A DNA stretch of 64,000 bases from an uncultured Solirubrobacteraceae bacterium (GCA_902806175.1 CADCVQ010000063.1:1-64000); one strand, 5' to 3'; shown: positions 27,636-36,960, numbered from the stretch's first letter. Notes: generated from the letters alone by a model not told the origin. Translations and numbers: made by a program.

Positions 27636-27720
27636 AGGTTCGGATCTGGGACGCGCCGGCTCGTCCTATAAGGCGGGCTCGACGGGCGTCCCGCTGAGCG
27701 ACCGGCTTCGGGCCAGCCTG
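27636..27720. repeat. Dispersed hairpin repeat with left and right motifs
   Basis: It carries both the GGTTCGG left motif and the GTCCCGCTGAGCGACCGGC hairpin with CTTCGGG. It links the hairpin-only family to the four-copy A-D family, which shares the left motif and the ACCGGCTTGCGG end. Confidence 0.6.
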
Positions 27721-28109
27721 CGCAAGGCGCACTCCACGTTCAGCGTGAAGGCGCGCGGTGGTTGTAGCGGCCAAGCCGCGAGCAGTGCCGCTCCCGCGTA
27801 CAGGCTGCTTCCAGCGCCACCACGTCGGACTGCGATAGCCGCGTCGCGGAAGCCGGCCGCCGACCCACGATCTCGTCCGCGACCGAACCGATCCCGCCGC
27901 CTGTATCGATGCACGCCGCCGGCCGACCACCAATTGCGGCGCGAGCCCCCAAAGCGCCAGCGGAGCTCGCGAGCCGCAAGCTTGTCAGTGGCCGCGCATT
28001 CGTCGGCGGCCCTGCGCTGTCGAGCAGGCATCGATTCCGCAGTTCGACCGACTTTCGCCCGGTGCTCGCGGGGTTCCCTGGCCCGCTACGCCGCTCCAGT
28101 CCGACAGCA

Positions 28110-28724
28110 ATGGGCACGCTGCGGCACCCGAGCACGCCAGCGAACTTTCGATCACCCTTCTTGTTGTGCTGCGGTTTGGAGTTGGCGACTGGATCTGAGG
28201 CCGAAGAAGACGTCCGCCGGCGGCTCAGCGATCTGTTCGACCGCCATTCGCTTGATCGCTGGACCTTCAGCGACCGTGTCGTCGTGGCCGAGGGCGCCAC
28301 GCCGCACAGCCACCCGGTGATCACCCTCGCCACGGAGTACCCGCACGACACCGCCCTGCTGTGCTCCTACCTGCATGAACAGCTGCACTGGTGGTCGACG
28401 AGCTGCCCAGGCGCGGCCGTTGGCCACGCGGACCGCGTCTTCGGCGTTCTGCGCGAGCGCTATGGGATGCTGCCAGCCAGACCACCCGAGGGATGTGGCA
28501 GCCAGCGCAGCAACCTCATCCACCTACATGTCTGCTGGTTGGAGGTCGAGGTACTTGCCGAGCTGTTCGGGTGGCAATGGGCGCGCAGGCGCGCAGAGCA
28601 CGTGCCGTTGTATCGCTCGATCTACCGAGCAGTCATCGAAGACCGAGAGGAACTGCGCAAGCTGTTCGTCCCCGCCGGCATGGAATTGCCTGCAGCGGAA
28701 GAACACCAGGCTGATCATCGCTGA
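28110..28724 (+). CDS. Putative zinc-metallopeptidase-like protein (HEQLHW motif)
   Basis: The frame from ATG 28110 gives 204 residues. YLHEQLHWWSTSCPGAA contains the HExxH metal-binding motif, here HEQLH. Downstream NLIHLHVCWLEVEVLAELFG supplies a candidate third ligand. A HSHPVITLATEYPHDTALLC strand precedes it. Similar proteins with a conserved HEQLHW are known only as hypothetical; activity is unproven. The true start is uncertain, because the N-terminal 40 residues are not conserved and a TTG further in is possible. The repeat at 27636 lies upstream. Confidence 0.6.
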   Translation: MGTLRHPSTPANFRSPFLLCCGLELATGSEAEEDVRRRLSDLFDRHSLDRWTFSDRVVVAEGATPHSHPVITLATEYPHDTALLCSYLHEQLHWWSTSCPGAAVGHADRVFGVLRERYGMLPARPPEGCGSQRSNLIHLHVCWLEVEVLAELFGWQWARRRAEHVPLYRSIYRAVIEDREELRKLFVPAGMELPAAEEHQADHR

Positions 28725-29681
28725 GCTGTTCAGCAAGCGCGGGGCGAGCCGGACCGGCTTGCGGTGCCGGGAGTCGCGGCCTGGGATCCCCTCCGCGAGG
28801 GCATCTCTCTCCCCGGACACCGTCGTGTCGCAAGCGGCCCCGCGCGGAAGTCGCGCTGAAGGCGCTGCCGAGACAAGGCCCGCGACTACGCGGCCCCGCG
28901 GGAGGACGACAGGTCGCGCCGGTAGCCCCGCTTGCCGTTCGTCAGTGGGATACGCCAGCCGCGTCGGCCGGGGCGTGGCGGAGCCGTCCGCGCGCTCCGC
29001 TGAAGGACGGATCAGCAGCACCGGCGCCAGGAACGTTCTGCCGGCCGCCGCTTCTGTCTGTGCCGCATCCAACCAGCGAGACGTCCGCGAGGCTGGCAGA
29101 AGGACGTCGGCGTCCGGATGCGCTTCCGATTCGTCTAGCAGCCGAAGCTGTGCCCAAACGGGAACACCCACCTGAAGAGGTTCAGGCCCGGGCGCTTGCA
29201 CCAGCAGTCGCTCCGACATTCGCAGGTCGTAGAGCCTGAGCGCTCCCGAGCGTGACCGAGCACTGCCAGTGCCAAGTACACGCCCGCGGTCACGATGGCT
29301 ACCCGCTTCACCCGCGGAGCGTAGCGCCAGCTACAGCGTTTGCCACCAGGGCACGCCCCGGATCACCGTTCGCCTGTGGACGCGCCGGCGAACTGCCGGC
29401 CCTCCCCCCGCCGCTCGCGTCCCGCTGGAGGACCCGCGACTGCCCCTTTTCCGTGGCGCCTTCGGCAAGGCGAGGCCGGCAGTGGCTGCGAAGTTTGGCC
29501 GTGCGAGCAGGCAGTGGCGCGTGATCGCGAAGCAGCGCGAGCGCCGTTGTGGTGATCGATGTGTGCGACCGGTCACAGGGGTTTGAGGGTACGCGGCGGA
29601 CTCGCTACGATCGGCACAAGCAGGTTCATTGGCGGGAAGGGGTCGCCGGCGCTGTCGCGCGGCATGAACGTGGAGGGTCTT
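28725..29681. other. Gene-poor region before the second LVIVD gene
   Basis: About 950 bp. A long minus-strand frame here (28524-29219) overlaps the HEQLH gene and looks like a GC-bias artefact. A CGTCCCGCTGGAGGACC hairpin motif occurs at about 29418-29434. The right end holds the leader of the LVIVD gene, ending in GGAGGG. Confidence 0.4.
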
Positions 29682-31595
29682 ATGAGGAGCATGCGTGTAG
29701 CGTGCGCTTGTGCCGTCGTCGCCGCATCTGCGGTGGGTGCGTCGATTGCGGGCGCTCATCCCGGCCAGCAGCATGGGCTGGATACGGGGCATCTGGCGGG
29801 CAACGGGGCGTGGGGTGAGCTCGAGCTCGTCTCGAAGCTTCGCCTGACGGATGAGCCCGAGCAGGTCGCCGATGTCGCGGTCGACCCGAAGGGCGAGTAT
29901 GCCTATCTGGCGCATTGGGGCGAGGAGGATTGCGCCGCCAACGCGGAGACCGGTGGCGTCAACGATCCTGATGCCGGCGCGTGGGTGGTCGACATCCGCG
30001 ACCCGTCGCAGCCCAAGAAGGTTTCGTTCATCGCGCATTCCCAGGACAGCCGTCCGGGTGAGGGTATGCATGTGCTGCACGTCTCGACGAGGTCCTTCAA
30101 CGGCAACATGCTCGCGATGAACAACGAGCAGTGCGGCAAGAACGGCAGGGGCGGCATCTCGCTGTACGACGTCAGCAATCCCGCAAAGCCGACGAAGCTG
30201 TCTGAGCACTTCGGCGATCGCGGTCAAACCGACACCAACGACACCCACAGCGCCTTTGTCTGGGATGCCGGCGAGAAGGCTTACGCGGTGATGACCGACA
30301 ACTTCGAGTCCACCGACGTCGACATCCTCGACATCACCAACCCCAAGCGTCCGCGCCTGATCAGCGAGATGGACGTCAACGCGCTGACTCGCGCGCTCGG
30401 TGACCGCGTCAGCCAGTCAGACATCGGACTGGGCGACTCGTCGCTGCACGACATGATCGTCAAGAACGTGCCGCGCTCCAGCGTCGGACTAGCCGGGCAA
30501 GGCAACGTCTGGGTGCTGCTGCTGTCTTACTGGGACGGCGGCTACGTGCTTTTCAACATCGACAATCCCGCGAACCCCGTCTACATCGACGACACCGATT
30601 ACGACCAGTTCGACCCGCAGATGCTCGCCGAAGGCAAGTCGGTCTTCCCCGAAGGCAATGGCCATCAGGCGGAGTTCACGGCCGACAACCGGTTCTTCAT
30701 CGGCACCGACGAGGACTTCTCGCCGTATGGCGCGCAGTTCCAGATCACTTCAGGACTGAACGCGGGCACCTATCCGGCGGGTCACTTCGGCTGGACGAAG
30801 ATCATCCCGCCAGGAACCGAGGTCACGGGTGAGACGGTGTTCGGTGGCTTTGGCTGCCCCGACGATCGCGCGTCGATCCCCTCGGCCGCGGCGACCGGCA
30901 AGGACGTGATCGTCTTTGAGCGCGGCCCAGTTGAGCACCCAGCCGCGGGCAGCGCCGCGTGCTTTTTCTCTGAGAAGGTCGAGAGCGCGCAGCTCGCGGG
31001 CTATGACCTCGTGCTGATCGCCAACCACCATTCCGGATCAGACGGCGGGTTTGAGGGCGACGCGCAGTTCTGCGGCGGCCAGGGCCACGCGTTTACGAAC
31101 ACGATCCCGGCGATCTGCATCGGCCACCGCGCGATGCACCTGCTGTTCAACAAGGCGGCGTCCTACGACTACAGTGCCACGGGATCGGAGCCCGCGATCG
31201 GCGCCATCGGCGAGAGCATGAAGGTCTCGACGACGTTTGACGGATGGGGTTACGTGCACCTGTTTGACTCCGTCACCCGCGCGAACCTCGGGACGTACGC
31301 GATCCCCGAAGCCCACAAGGAGAGCCACGCCCAGGGCTACGGCGACCTCACCGTCCACGAGGTCGCGACCGATCCGGTCGACTCAGAACGCGCGTACCTG
31401 TCGTACTACTCAGGCGGGATGCGAGTCCTCGACGTCAGCCAAAACGGCCTGGCGGAAGTCGGCGGCTACCTCGCCGAGAACGGCAGCAACTTCTGGGGTG
31501 TAGAGGCCTACCGCAGAGACGGCCACACCTACGTCCTGGGCAGCGACCGCGACTACGGGCTGTTTGTGTTTCGCAACCACAAGGGCGGTCACTGA
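29682..31595 (+). CDS. Exported LVIVD-repeat protein with PA-domain insertion (paralogue 2)
   Basis: The ATG at 29682 has GGAGGG upstream and starts RSMRVACACAVVAASAVGAS, a signal peptide ending at AGAHP. The 637-residue product has propeller blades such as VADVAVDPKGEYAYLAHWG, GAWVVDIRDPSQPKKVSFI, GISLYDVSNPAKPTKL, DVDILDITNPKRPRL, GGYVLFNIDNPANPVYI and AYLSYYSGGMRVLDVSQNG. A PA domain lies in the middle (KDVIVFERGPVEHPAAGSAA through QLAGYDLVLIANHHSG). It shares domain order and ends (NFWGVEAYRRDGHTYVLGSD) with the minus-strand paralogue at 12498. A GC hairpin terminates it. Confidence 0.87.
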   Translation: MRSMRVACACAVVAASAVGASIAGAHPGQQHGLDTGHLAGNGAWGELELVSKLRLTDEPEQVADVAVDPKGEYAYLAHWGEEDCAANAETGGVNDPDAGAWVVDIRDPSQPKKVSFIAHSQDSRPGEGMHVLHVSTRSFNGNMLAMNNEQCGKNGRGGISLYDVSNPAKPTKLSEHFGDRGQTDTNDTHSAFVWDAGEKAYAVMTDNFESTDVDILDITNPKRPRLISEMDVNALTRALGDRVSQSDIGLGDSSLHDMIVKNVPRSSVGLAGQGNVWVLLLSYWDGGYVLFNIDNPANPVYIDDTDYDQFDPQMLAEGKSVFPEGNGHQAEFTADNRFFIGTDEDFSPYGAQFQITSGLNAGTYPAGHFGWTKIIPPGTEVTGETVFGGFGCPDDRASIPSAAATGKDVIVFERGPVEHPAAGSAACFFSEKVESAQLAGYDLVLIANHHSGSDGGFEGDAQFCGGQGHAFTNTIPAICIGHRAMHLLFNKAASYDYSATGSEPAIGAIGESMKVSTTFDGWGYVHLFDSVTRANLGTYAIPEAHKESHAQGYGDLTVHEVATDPVDSERAYLSYYSGGMRVLDVSQNGLAEVGGYLAENGSNFWGVEAYRRDGHTYVLGSDRDYGLFVFRNHKGGH

Positions 31596-31620
31596 CAGCG
31601 CCAGAACAACCCGCTGATGA

Positions 31621-31642
31621 GGGGCCGGCCGACGCCGGCCCC
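31621..31642 (+). terminator. Hairpin terminator after the second LVIVD gene
   Basis: A 9-bp stem, GGGGCCGGC with GCCGGCCCC, and a CGAC loop lie 25 bp past the stop. It is similar in style to the hairpin after paralogue 1. Confidence 0.65.
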
Positions 31643-31789
31643 CACCAGTAGTGACCACGCGACGTCCCACCTCCCGAACTACGCAGCAACCGGGGCGCCA
31701 GGCAGCGCGTGTCGACCTGGCCCCGTCGCACTGAGGCACTCTCCGGGCAGCTTGGATGAGATGAATCGCTTGCGGCGGCGTCGCAGCCA

Positions 31790-31906
31790 AGGTTCGGCAG
31801 TGGACGGTGCGGATCCCCTCCTCGCGCACGCGCTCGAGTGTGTGTGTCGGTAGAGGACCGGCTTGCGGACCCCGGGCGCAAGCTCAACGAGGCTGCCCCC
31901 CTGAGG
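31790..31906. repeat. Dispersed intergenic repeat, copy B (leader of ArdC-like remnant)
   Basis: GGTTCGGCAGTGGACGG and GCGGATCCCCTCCTCGCGCA, then the core TGTCGGTAGAGGACCGGCTT (about 31848-31864), GCGGACC and a tail CAAGCTCAACGAGGCTG. It ends next to the GAGGAG ribosome site of the ArdC-like fragment at 31915. Confidence 0.75.
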
Positions 31907-31914
31907 AGACCCTG

Positions 31915-32060
31915 ATGGCCAAGCGAGAGCGCATGGGACTGACCGACGAAGAGCGCGCCGTCACGCAGCTGCGCTGTAGCGCAGGCTGGCAGCGCTGGCT
32001 TACCGTCGGCGCGCGCGTCGGCCTACGCCGCTACAGCCTCACTATCTCCAGGCCTCTGCG
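31915..32060 (+). pseudogene. ArdC-like antirestriction protein, N-terminal fragment
   Basis: After a GAGGAG site the frame reads MAKRERMGLTDEERAVTQLR, then CSAGWQRWLTVGARVGLRRY and SLTI. This is the recognisable start of the ArdC-like ssDNA-binding domain carried by integrative elements (pattern SxGWQRWxxxRAxxGLxxYSL). Homology stops near 32060, where the family expects a NQLLI segment. The minus-strand methyltransferase lies beyond. The remainder was lost. Confidence 0.6.
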
Positions 32061-32156
32061 GTCAAGAGCGGCTACGGCGCTGAGATCGTGCTTCGACGTC
32101 AAAGTACCCCGCGGACCGCCCGCCAGCGGATCATTGCCGCGACGGGAACCGATGAG

Positions 32157-33011
32157 TCAGCGCCAGATGTCGAGGGCGATCGACCGCATCTGCTCGCTGA
32201 AGCGGCCGTCGCGGGCAACGTCGGTGAGCAGCTGCCGAAGCTCCCCGTCGAACTGGTCGAGGCGGTCCCCGAACAGGTGAGGAGCTGAGCTGGACAGCGA
32301 GTAGACCGACGCCGCGATCTCGTGGGCACTCCGGGCGACCACCCGCCCGGGCACCTCCAGTCGCTGTGGACCTGTGAAGCCCGCGCCGCGGTAGATCGCG
32401 TCCTCGCCCTGGAGTGTGCCCGCAGTCAGCACGCCCTGCCCCGCCCTGCGCTGGGCGCCCAGGTATCGCTGCACGAGTCGACTGATGGCCTCGCGCGGCG
32501 GCTGCGGATGCGGCAGCTCGCGGTCGGTGTCGACGCCTTGGTGGGTGGTGGCGTGCACATGCACGACGGCGCCGCCGCGGACGAGCATGCTGCGAACGGC
32601 GCCGGCGACGCGGCGCCGATCCATCCAGTGAAACGACTGCGCGAACGTCACCACCCGGGCCGGTGGAAGATCGGCCGGCAGCTCCTCGCCGCGCAGCCGC
32701 CGCCACTTCACGTTGCGCACGCCACGCTCCTCGGCCAGCCGGGCGGCCTCGATGAGCATGTCGGCGTCCGCGTCGACGCCGGTGGCCTGCGTGAAGTGCG
32801 GGGCGAGGAGCAAGGTCAACGACCCCGGTCCGCATCCGACATCGAGCAGTCGCCCGGACCCGTCGAGCGCCAGTGCGGCGACCAGCGCGTCGGCGACGTC
32901 GATCGGGTAGCCGACTCTACCGGCGGCATAGAACCGCGCGCTGCCGGCGTAGAGCGACGGATCCCACGTCCACTGCGGCGACGTCGCAGCGCTGACCTCG
33001 TCAGACGACAC
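32157..33011 (-). CDS. Class I SAM-dependent methyltransferase
   Basis: The GTG at 33011 (SSDEVSAATSPQWTWDPSLYAG) is the likely start; the frame continues to 33065 with unconserved residues. The SAM-binding motif I, GRLLDVGCGPGSLTLLLAPH, is followed by an acidic GVDADADMLIEAA loop and a THAQSFHWMD-type motif (VVTFAQSFHWMDRRRVAG). This matches the UbiE/COQ5-like group acting on small molecules. The substrate is unknown. The C-terminus overlaps nothing intact. Confidence 0.85.
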   Translation of the reverse strand: MSSDEVSAATSPQWTWDPSLYAGSARFYAAGRVGYPIDVADALVAALALDGSGRLLDVGCGPGSLTLLLAPHFTQATGVDADADMLIEAARLAEERGVRNVKWRRLRGEELPADLPPARVVTFAQSFHWMDRRRVAGAVRSMLVRGGAVVHVHATTHQGVDTDRELPHPQPPREAISRLVQRYLGAQRRAGQGVLTAGTLQGEDAIYRGAGFTGPQRLEVPGRVVARSAHEIAASVYSLSSSAPHLFGDRLDQFDGELRQLLTDVARDGRFSEQMRSIALDIWR

Positions 33012-33258
33012 CCCCAAAGCATGCCGCGTCACGCGGGCGACGCAGCTCCGGACTCTGCAGATCACCTCGCCGGCGACAGTGCTGCTTGTTGCGCGGAGCA
33101 GAAGCGGCGTCGAACGAGGCCTATGCGTGTGGGCTCGCCTTGTTGTCTACGCATCCGATGGTGAGCGCAGCACGGTTTCGACGAGGGCTCGTTCGCGTGG
33201 GATGCACGCCCAGCGGCCGGAGCGCGGCCGAGCCCGCCGAGCGTGCGGCATGCGTCAC

Positions 33259-33816
33259 CTATGCGGGTACGGGCGCGCGCGCGGCCACCTCGATCGTCGA
33301 GCGCATGAATGCCGGTAGGTCGTCCGGGTTGCGCGACGATATGAGGTGCCCGTCGACGACGACCTCTGCGTCCTGCCACTCGGCTCCGGCGTTGCGCAGA
33401 TCGTCTTGGATGGCGGGATTGCCGGTCACCCGCCGGCCCGCGACGATGCCGGCGGAAGCGAGCACCCAGCCTGCGTGGCAGATGAACGCGATCGGCTTGC
33501 GCTGCTCGTCGAACTCGCGAACGAGCGAGCGCAGGCCGTCGTCGAGACGCAGCTTGTCGGGGCCGTAGCCACCCGCGATCACGAGGATGTCAAGGTCGTC
33601 AGCCGACAGATCGCCGGCGGCGCGGTTGGTTGTGATCTCGTCGCCTCGCTTGCCGGGCAGCGTCGCATTGGCTTCAGCGCCGATGATCTGCACGGTAGCG
33701 CCCGCCTCCCGCAGCCGGTACAACGGATACAACGCCTCGATCTCCTCATACAACGGGCCGACGGCAACCGCCGCGCGCTTGCCCTCGAGCGCCAAGTCGT
33801 GTTCGTGATGGGTCAT
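33259..33816 (-). CDS. DJ-1/PfpI family protein
   Basis: The ATG at 33816, with GGGAG in front, begins MTHHEHDLALEGKRAAVAVG. The open frame is longer, but the upstream part is Arg/Pro-rich junk. The fold is typical: DLDILVIAGGYGPDKLR, AFICHAGWVLASAG with the nucleophile Cys in the elbow, and a VVVDGHLISSRNPDDLP close. The family includes glyoxalase/deglycase-like proteins, chaperones and a few proteases; which of these applies is not determined. It stands alone. Confidence 0.85.
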   Translation of the reverse strand: MTHHEHDLALEGKRAAVAVGPLYEEIEALYPLYRLREAGATVQIIGAEANATLPGKRGDEITTNRAAGDLSADDLDILVIAGGYGPDKLRLDDGLRSLVREFDEQRKPIAFICHAGWVLASAGIVAGRRVTGNPAIQDDLRNAGAEWQDAEVVVDGHLISSRNPDDLPAFMRSTIEVAARAPVPA

Positions 33817-34044
33817 GTGGCTCCCTTCGTGGCTATCACCCGAGATTTCCCGCTCGCCGCGGGCGCCGAACGTCCGCCGGCGACCGGCGACCGGCGCATT
33901 GGCTACCGGCGACCGGCGCCTGGGCGGGCCGGCCGGCCGGCGCATTGGCGTCCTACCGTGCGCTTGGGCCGCCAAGCGCTGTGTAGCTGCGTGGGCCGAG
34001 GCGTTGCGACGCGCCGTACACGATGTCGCTAGAAGTAACCGTGC

Positions 34045-34845
34045 GTGCCCGAGTTTGTTCCTGGTGAGGTGTTTGGCGATCTTCGCGTGGAGGGCCTCGC
34101 CGGGCGCGGCGGGATGGGAATCGTCTATCGCGCGACGCAGCTGGTGTTAGAGCGTACGGTCGCGCTGAAGGTCATCAACCCGGTTTTCGGTTTTAGCAGA
34201 GGACGAGGACTTTCGCCGGCGGTTCGTGGCGGAATCCAAGGCGGCGGCATTGATCGAGCATCCGCACGTCGTGCCGATCTACCACGCTGGGCAGCGCTGT
34301 GGGCGAGGATACGCAATCGCGGAAACGACAAGCACAACGAGTACGTCGTGCGGATCGACCCCGACGGCTATAAGCGCATCGCGATCCTCGTCCCCGGCGG
34401 CGTCCAGGACCTCGCCGTCGCCGGGCGCTCAATATGGTTCACCAACCGGGCCACGCCAACGGTCACGCAGATCGCCGTCGCGACGTCTCAGATCAGAAAC
34501 GTCATCCCGGTCGGCCGCGATCCAAAGGGCCTCGCCGTCGGCGAGGGCGCCGTCTGGGTCGCCGCGTCAGGCGATGACAATATCACGCGGATCAACCCCC
34601 GCAGCCTCGAGCGAAAGTCGATCGCGCTGAAGGCCACCCCTGACCGGGTGGCCGTCGGTGGCGGCTCCGTTTGGGTGACATCGCGAGCTGCGGCACGCCT
34701 GCTGCGCATCAACCCACGCAGTCGCAAGATCCGCGAGACCATCCCGACCGGCTATGACCCATTCGCGCTCGAAGTCGCCAACGACAGCGTTTGGCTGACG
34801 CTCGTCCGCGAGAACGCCGTCCAAGGCGTCCGGTACTTCAGATGA
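34045..34845 (+). pseudogene. PknB-type serine/threonine kinase with the kinase domain mostly deleted
   Basis: The first 50 residues are a kinase N-lobe: FGDLRVEGLAGRGGMGIVYR, a Gly loop, then VALKVIN with the ATP-binding Lys. A frameshift near 34190 moves the next piece (RRRFVAESKAAALIEHPHVV, PIYHAGQRCGRGYAI) to another frame. After that the whole C-lobe, with HRD and DFG motifs, and the TM helix are missing. The frame then runs into a sensor-type propeller: VRIDPDGYKRIAILVPGGVQ, IWFTNRATPTVTQIAV, VWVAASGDDNITRINPRS. Kinase activity is impossible. Confidence 0.75.
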
Positions 34846-35057
34846 TAGTCCGACAACCCGCGCGCAGATCGATGCGCTCGTCACCGACGCCGCTCATACC
34901 GATCAGCGGGCACCCACCGCTGAAGCATCGCGAGGCGCTTGCCCCAGCATCAAGTAGCGTAAACACGCAGGCAGAAAGTGGCGTGTGCGTGCGGCCCGCT
35001 TGGCGGTCTCGCCGTCTAGCACGACTGTTACCACCGCGACACAGGAGGCTCGTAGAG

Positions 35058-35402
35058 ATGTCAGTTCATGTAGGCGGCCTCATCGTCGGGGTCGTCATGC
35101 TCGCGTTCGGTGTCGGGGGGACGTACGCCGCCATCGCGCTGATCCGCAACCGCCATGGCTTGGGCGACAGATTGCTCAAGCACTACGCTGGCTATCCCGG
35201 ACGCGGCGGATGGCGGCGCGCGTCGGCGGGCGATTCCTCGTATCGCTCGTCCGAGGGCACCACCTTGCTGGCGTTCCACTACGTCCCGAAGACGATGCGA
35301 CAGGTCAAGCTCGTCGGTTGGTCGGTGCTGGCGCCCGGGCTGTTCGTGACCGCTTTGGGCCTGCTGTTCACCGTAGGGGCGTTCACGGGCGCCGTCGAAT
35401 GA
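35058..35402 (+). CDS. Small two-helix membrane protein
   Basis: 114 residues from ATG 35058, preceded by an AGGAGG site. Helix 1 is VGGLIVGVVMLAFGVGGTYA and helix 2 is VGWSVLAPGLFVTALGLLFT, separated by a polar, positively charged loop (residues about 35-80). The family is not recognised. The open frame continues upstream to 34791 but without a start context. It may act in the envelope. Confidence 0.6.
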   Translation: MSVHVGGLIVGVVMLAFGVGGTYAAIALIRNRHGLGDRLLKHYAGYPGRGGWRRASAGDSSYRSSEGTTLLAFHYVPKTMRQVKLVGWSVLAPGLFVTALGLLFTVGAFTGAVE

Positions 35403-35766
35403 CGACGGTTCAGCCGCTTGTGGTGTAGTCGGGCTGTAGCCGTCGAGAGGCGAGCGCGATCCGGCGTGACGCCTCAGCCGTGGCTGTGCTCGACGTGGCC
35501 CTCGCTGGGCGCCGACGCCTCGCGACGTGCCTCGGAGCCGCTGGCGCACAGTGCCTTGACGCAGGAGCGCGCGTCAGGATGAGGTCGAGCGTCGCGCCGG
35601 ATCGCAGAGGTAGCGGAAGCGCTGGCGGCCGTTGCGCTTCCTCGCCACAGCCGAGAATGGTGACCTTGAGGCTTCGTGGCGTGAAGAACGCGTGCTCGTG
35701 CTACCGGCCGCGTTTCTCGCCCAGCTGGACCTGGCTCATCTCGTCCGGTGATGCTGAGGCCGCGAA

Positions 35767-36090
35767 CTATGCGTGCTCACCCTTCGCACAGAGATACCTC
35801 GTGGGCACCCATCCACGGGTGGTGTAGTTGCCCTGCCTGGCCACGATGTGCGCGTATCGGCCCGACTTGCTAAAGCGCGTGACCTGGACCCTCTGGCCCT
35901 TGGTAACCGAGCCGACCGGGATCACGCCCGGCCGCTCCTTGACGTAGACGCTCTTCGCGCAAACCTCGCGCATCTGCTTCGCGGAGGAGTCTGCAACGGC
36001 GACCGCGCCGCCGAAGCTCAGTGCCGCCGAGGCGGCGATAGCGGTCACTCCTGCCACTGAAACGATCTTGCGAGTGGGGTTGACGGACAT
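35767..36090 (-). CDS. Exported SH3-domain protein
   Basis: The ATG at 36090 (SVNPTRKIVSVAGVTAIAAS) gives a signal peptide ending at GGAVAVADS. The longer frame to 36174 adds unconserved residues. The 70-residue mature part is a bacterial SH3-like domain: REVCAKSVYVKERPGVIPVG, SVTKGQRVQVTRFSKSGRYA and a GWVPTRYLC end with two Cys, probably a disulfide. Such domains bind cell-wall peptides. An unrelated GC-rich stretch separates it from its neighbours. Confidence 0.78.
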   Translation of the reverse strand: MSVNPTRKIVSVAGVTAIAASAALSFGGAVAVADSSAKQMREVCAKSVYVKERPGVIPVGSVTKGQRVQVTRFSKSGRYAHIVARQGNYTTRGWVPTRYLCAKGEHA

Positions 36091-36319
36091 GCTGCGTCTC
36101 CTGTGTCGGGATTGGTCAAAGAGGCAACGATCGCCTCGATGAGCGCCCCACGGGAGCCACCTGGGTGGCGGCATGACACACCTCGGCGCGTTGTGTGACT
36201 ATCCGCACAGGGCTCGCGCCCTCGTCGGACACCAAGCCGGCTGCTGCGAGACCTCTCCCATGGCGCACACAGCCCTCGTGGGCGACATGACGCAGGACAT
36301 CGGCGACCTGCGGCTGCTG

Positions 36320-36960
36320 GGGCGAGCATCGTCGCGCGCGAGAGCGCCAACGTCCTCGGACGCCAGGGCAACCGCGTGCTGATCGCCGCCCGGGTGCTGA
36401 ACGCCGGCACCACGGTGCGCCACCTACCGCACATCGCCAACACGTCTGAAATCAGCGGCTGGTCGTGCGCTGGATCCGGGATGGCGGGCGGGTGGATCAA
36501 GTGCGCCGGCGCTCCGATCGCGCCCGGCGCCGCGGCGGACGTAAGGAACTGGTCGTACTCGAGCGACGGTCGCGAACCAACCCGAGTGGAGGTCGCCGCC
36601 GAGGGGCCCGATCTGACCCCAGAGGACAACGCCCGGCCCAATCCGCCCCGCGCAAGCGCCCGCCACTACGGCGCGCGTGAGCCTGCGCACGGTGCCCGGC
36701 CGCGAGCTCCGCGTCCGCCTGACCGCGAACCGGCCAGGAACCGCGGTGTGCGGCGCCCGCGTCGCCGGCCTGCGCATCCGCCGCACGCTGCGCTTCACCG
36801 TCGCCGGCACCCGAACAGCGCGGCTGATGCCGACCGCGCGCCGCGATCGCCGGCGCCTCGCCGCCGCGCAACGCCGCCCCGGACGGCTACGTGCCACGGT
36901 GACAGCCACCATGGCCGGCGCCCGGACGACGGCGCACACCACACTCCCTGACGGTCCTGC
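36320..36960 (+). pseudogene. Broken exported protein with CARDB/DUF11-like repeat and shared C-domain
   Basis: Frame 1 reads SIVARESANVLGRQGNRVLI, then AARVLNAGTTVRHLPHIANT and GWSCAGSGMAGGWIKCAGAP, a DUF11-like extracellular repeat with two Cys. Near 36660 the frame shifts; the continuing frame gives VSLRTVPGRELRVRLTANRP and AGLRIRRTLRFTVAGTRTAR. That C-terminal block matches the end of the exported protein at 18577. No clean signal peptide survives at the 5' end. It is probably the decayed relative of a larger exported protein. Confidence 0.6.

Larger units (their letters stand above)
27542..28109. other. Intergenic region with a hairpin repeat
   Basis: About 570 bp. It contains a repeat relative at 27636-27720: GGTTCGGATCTGGGAC, then GTCCCGCTGAGCGACC and GGCTTCGGG. 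Beyond that no gene is supported until the HEQLH-motif frame. Confidence 0.45.

Noticed and set aside
28524-29219. Minus-strand frame of 231 residues
   Set aside because: It overlaps the HEQLH gene, is Arg/Ala-rich and has no recognisable fold.
36045-36641. Minus frame opposite the broken DUF11-like gene
   Set aside because: It covers the SH3 gene's leader and the broken gene's antisense; no domain is seen.
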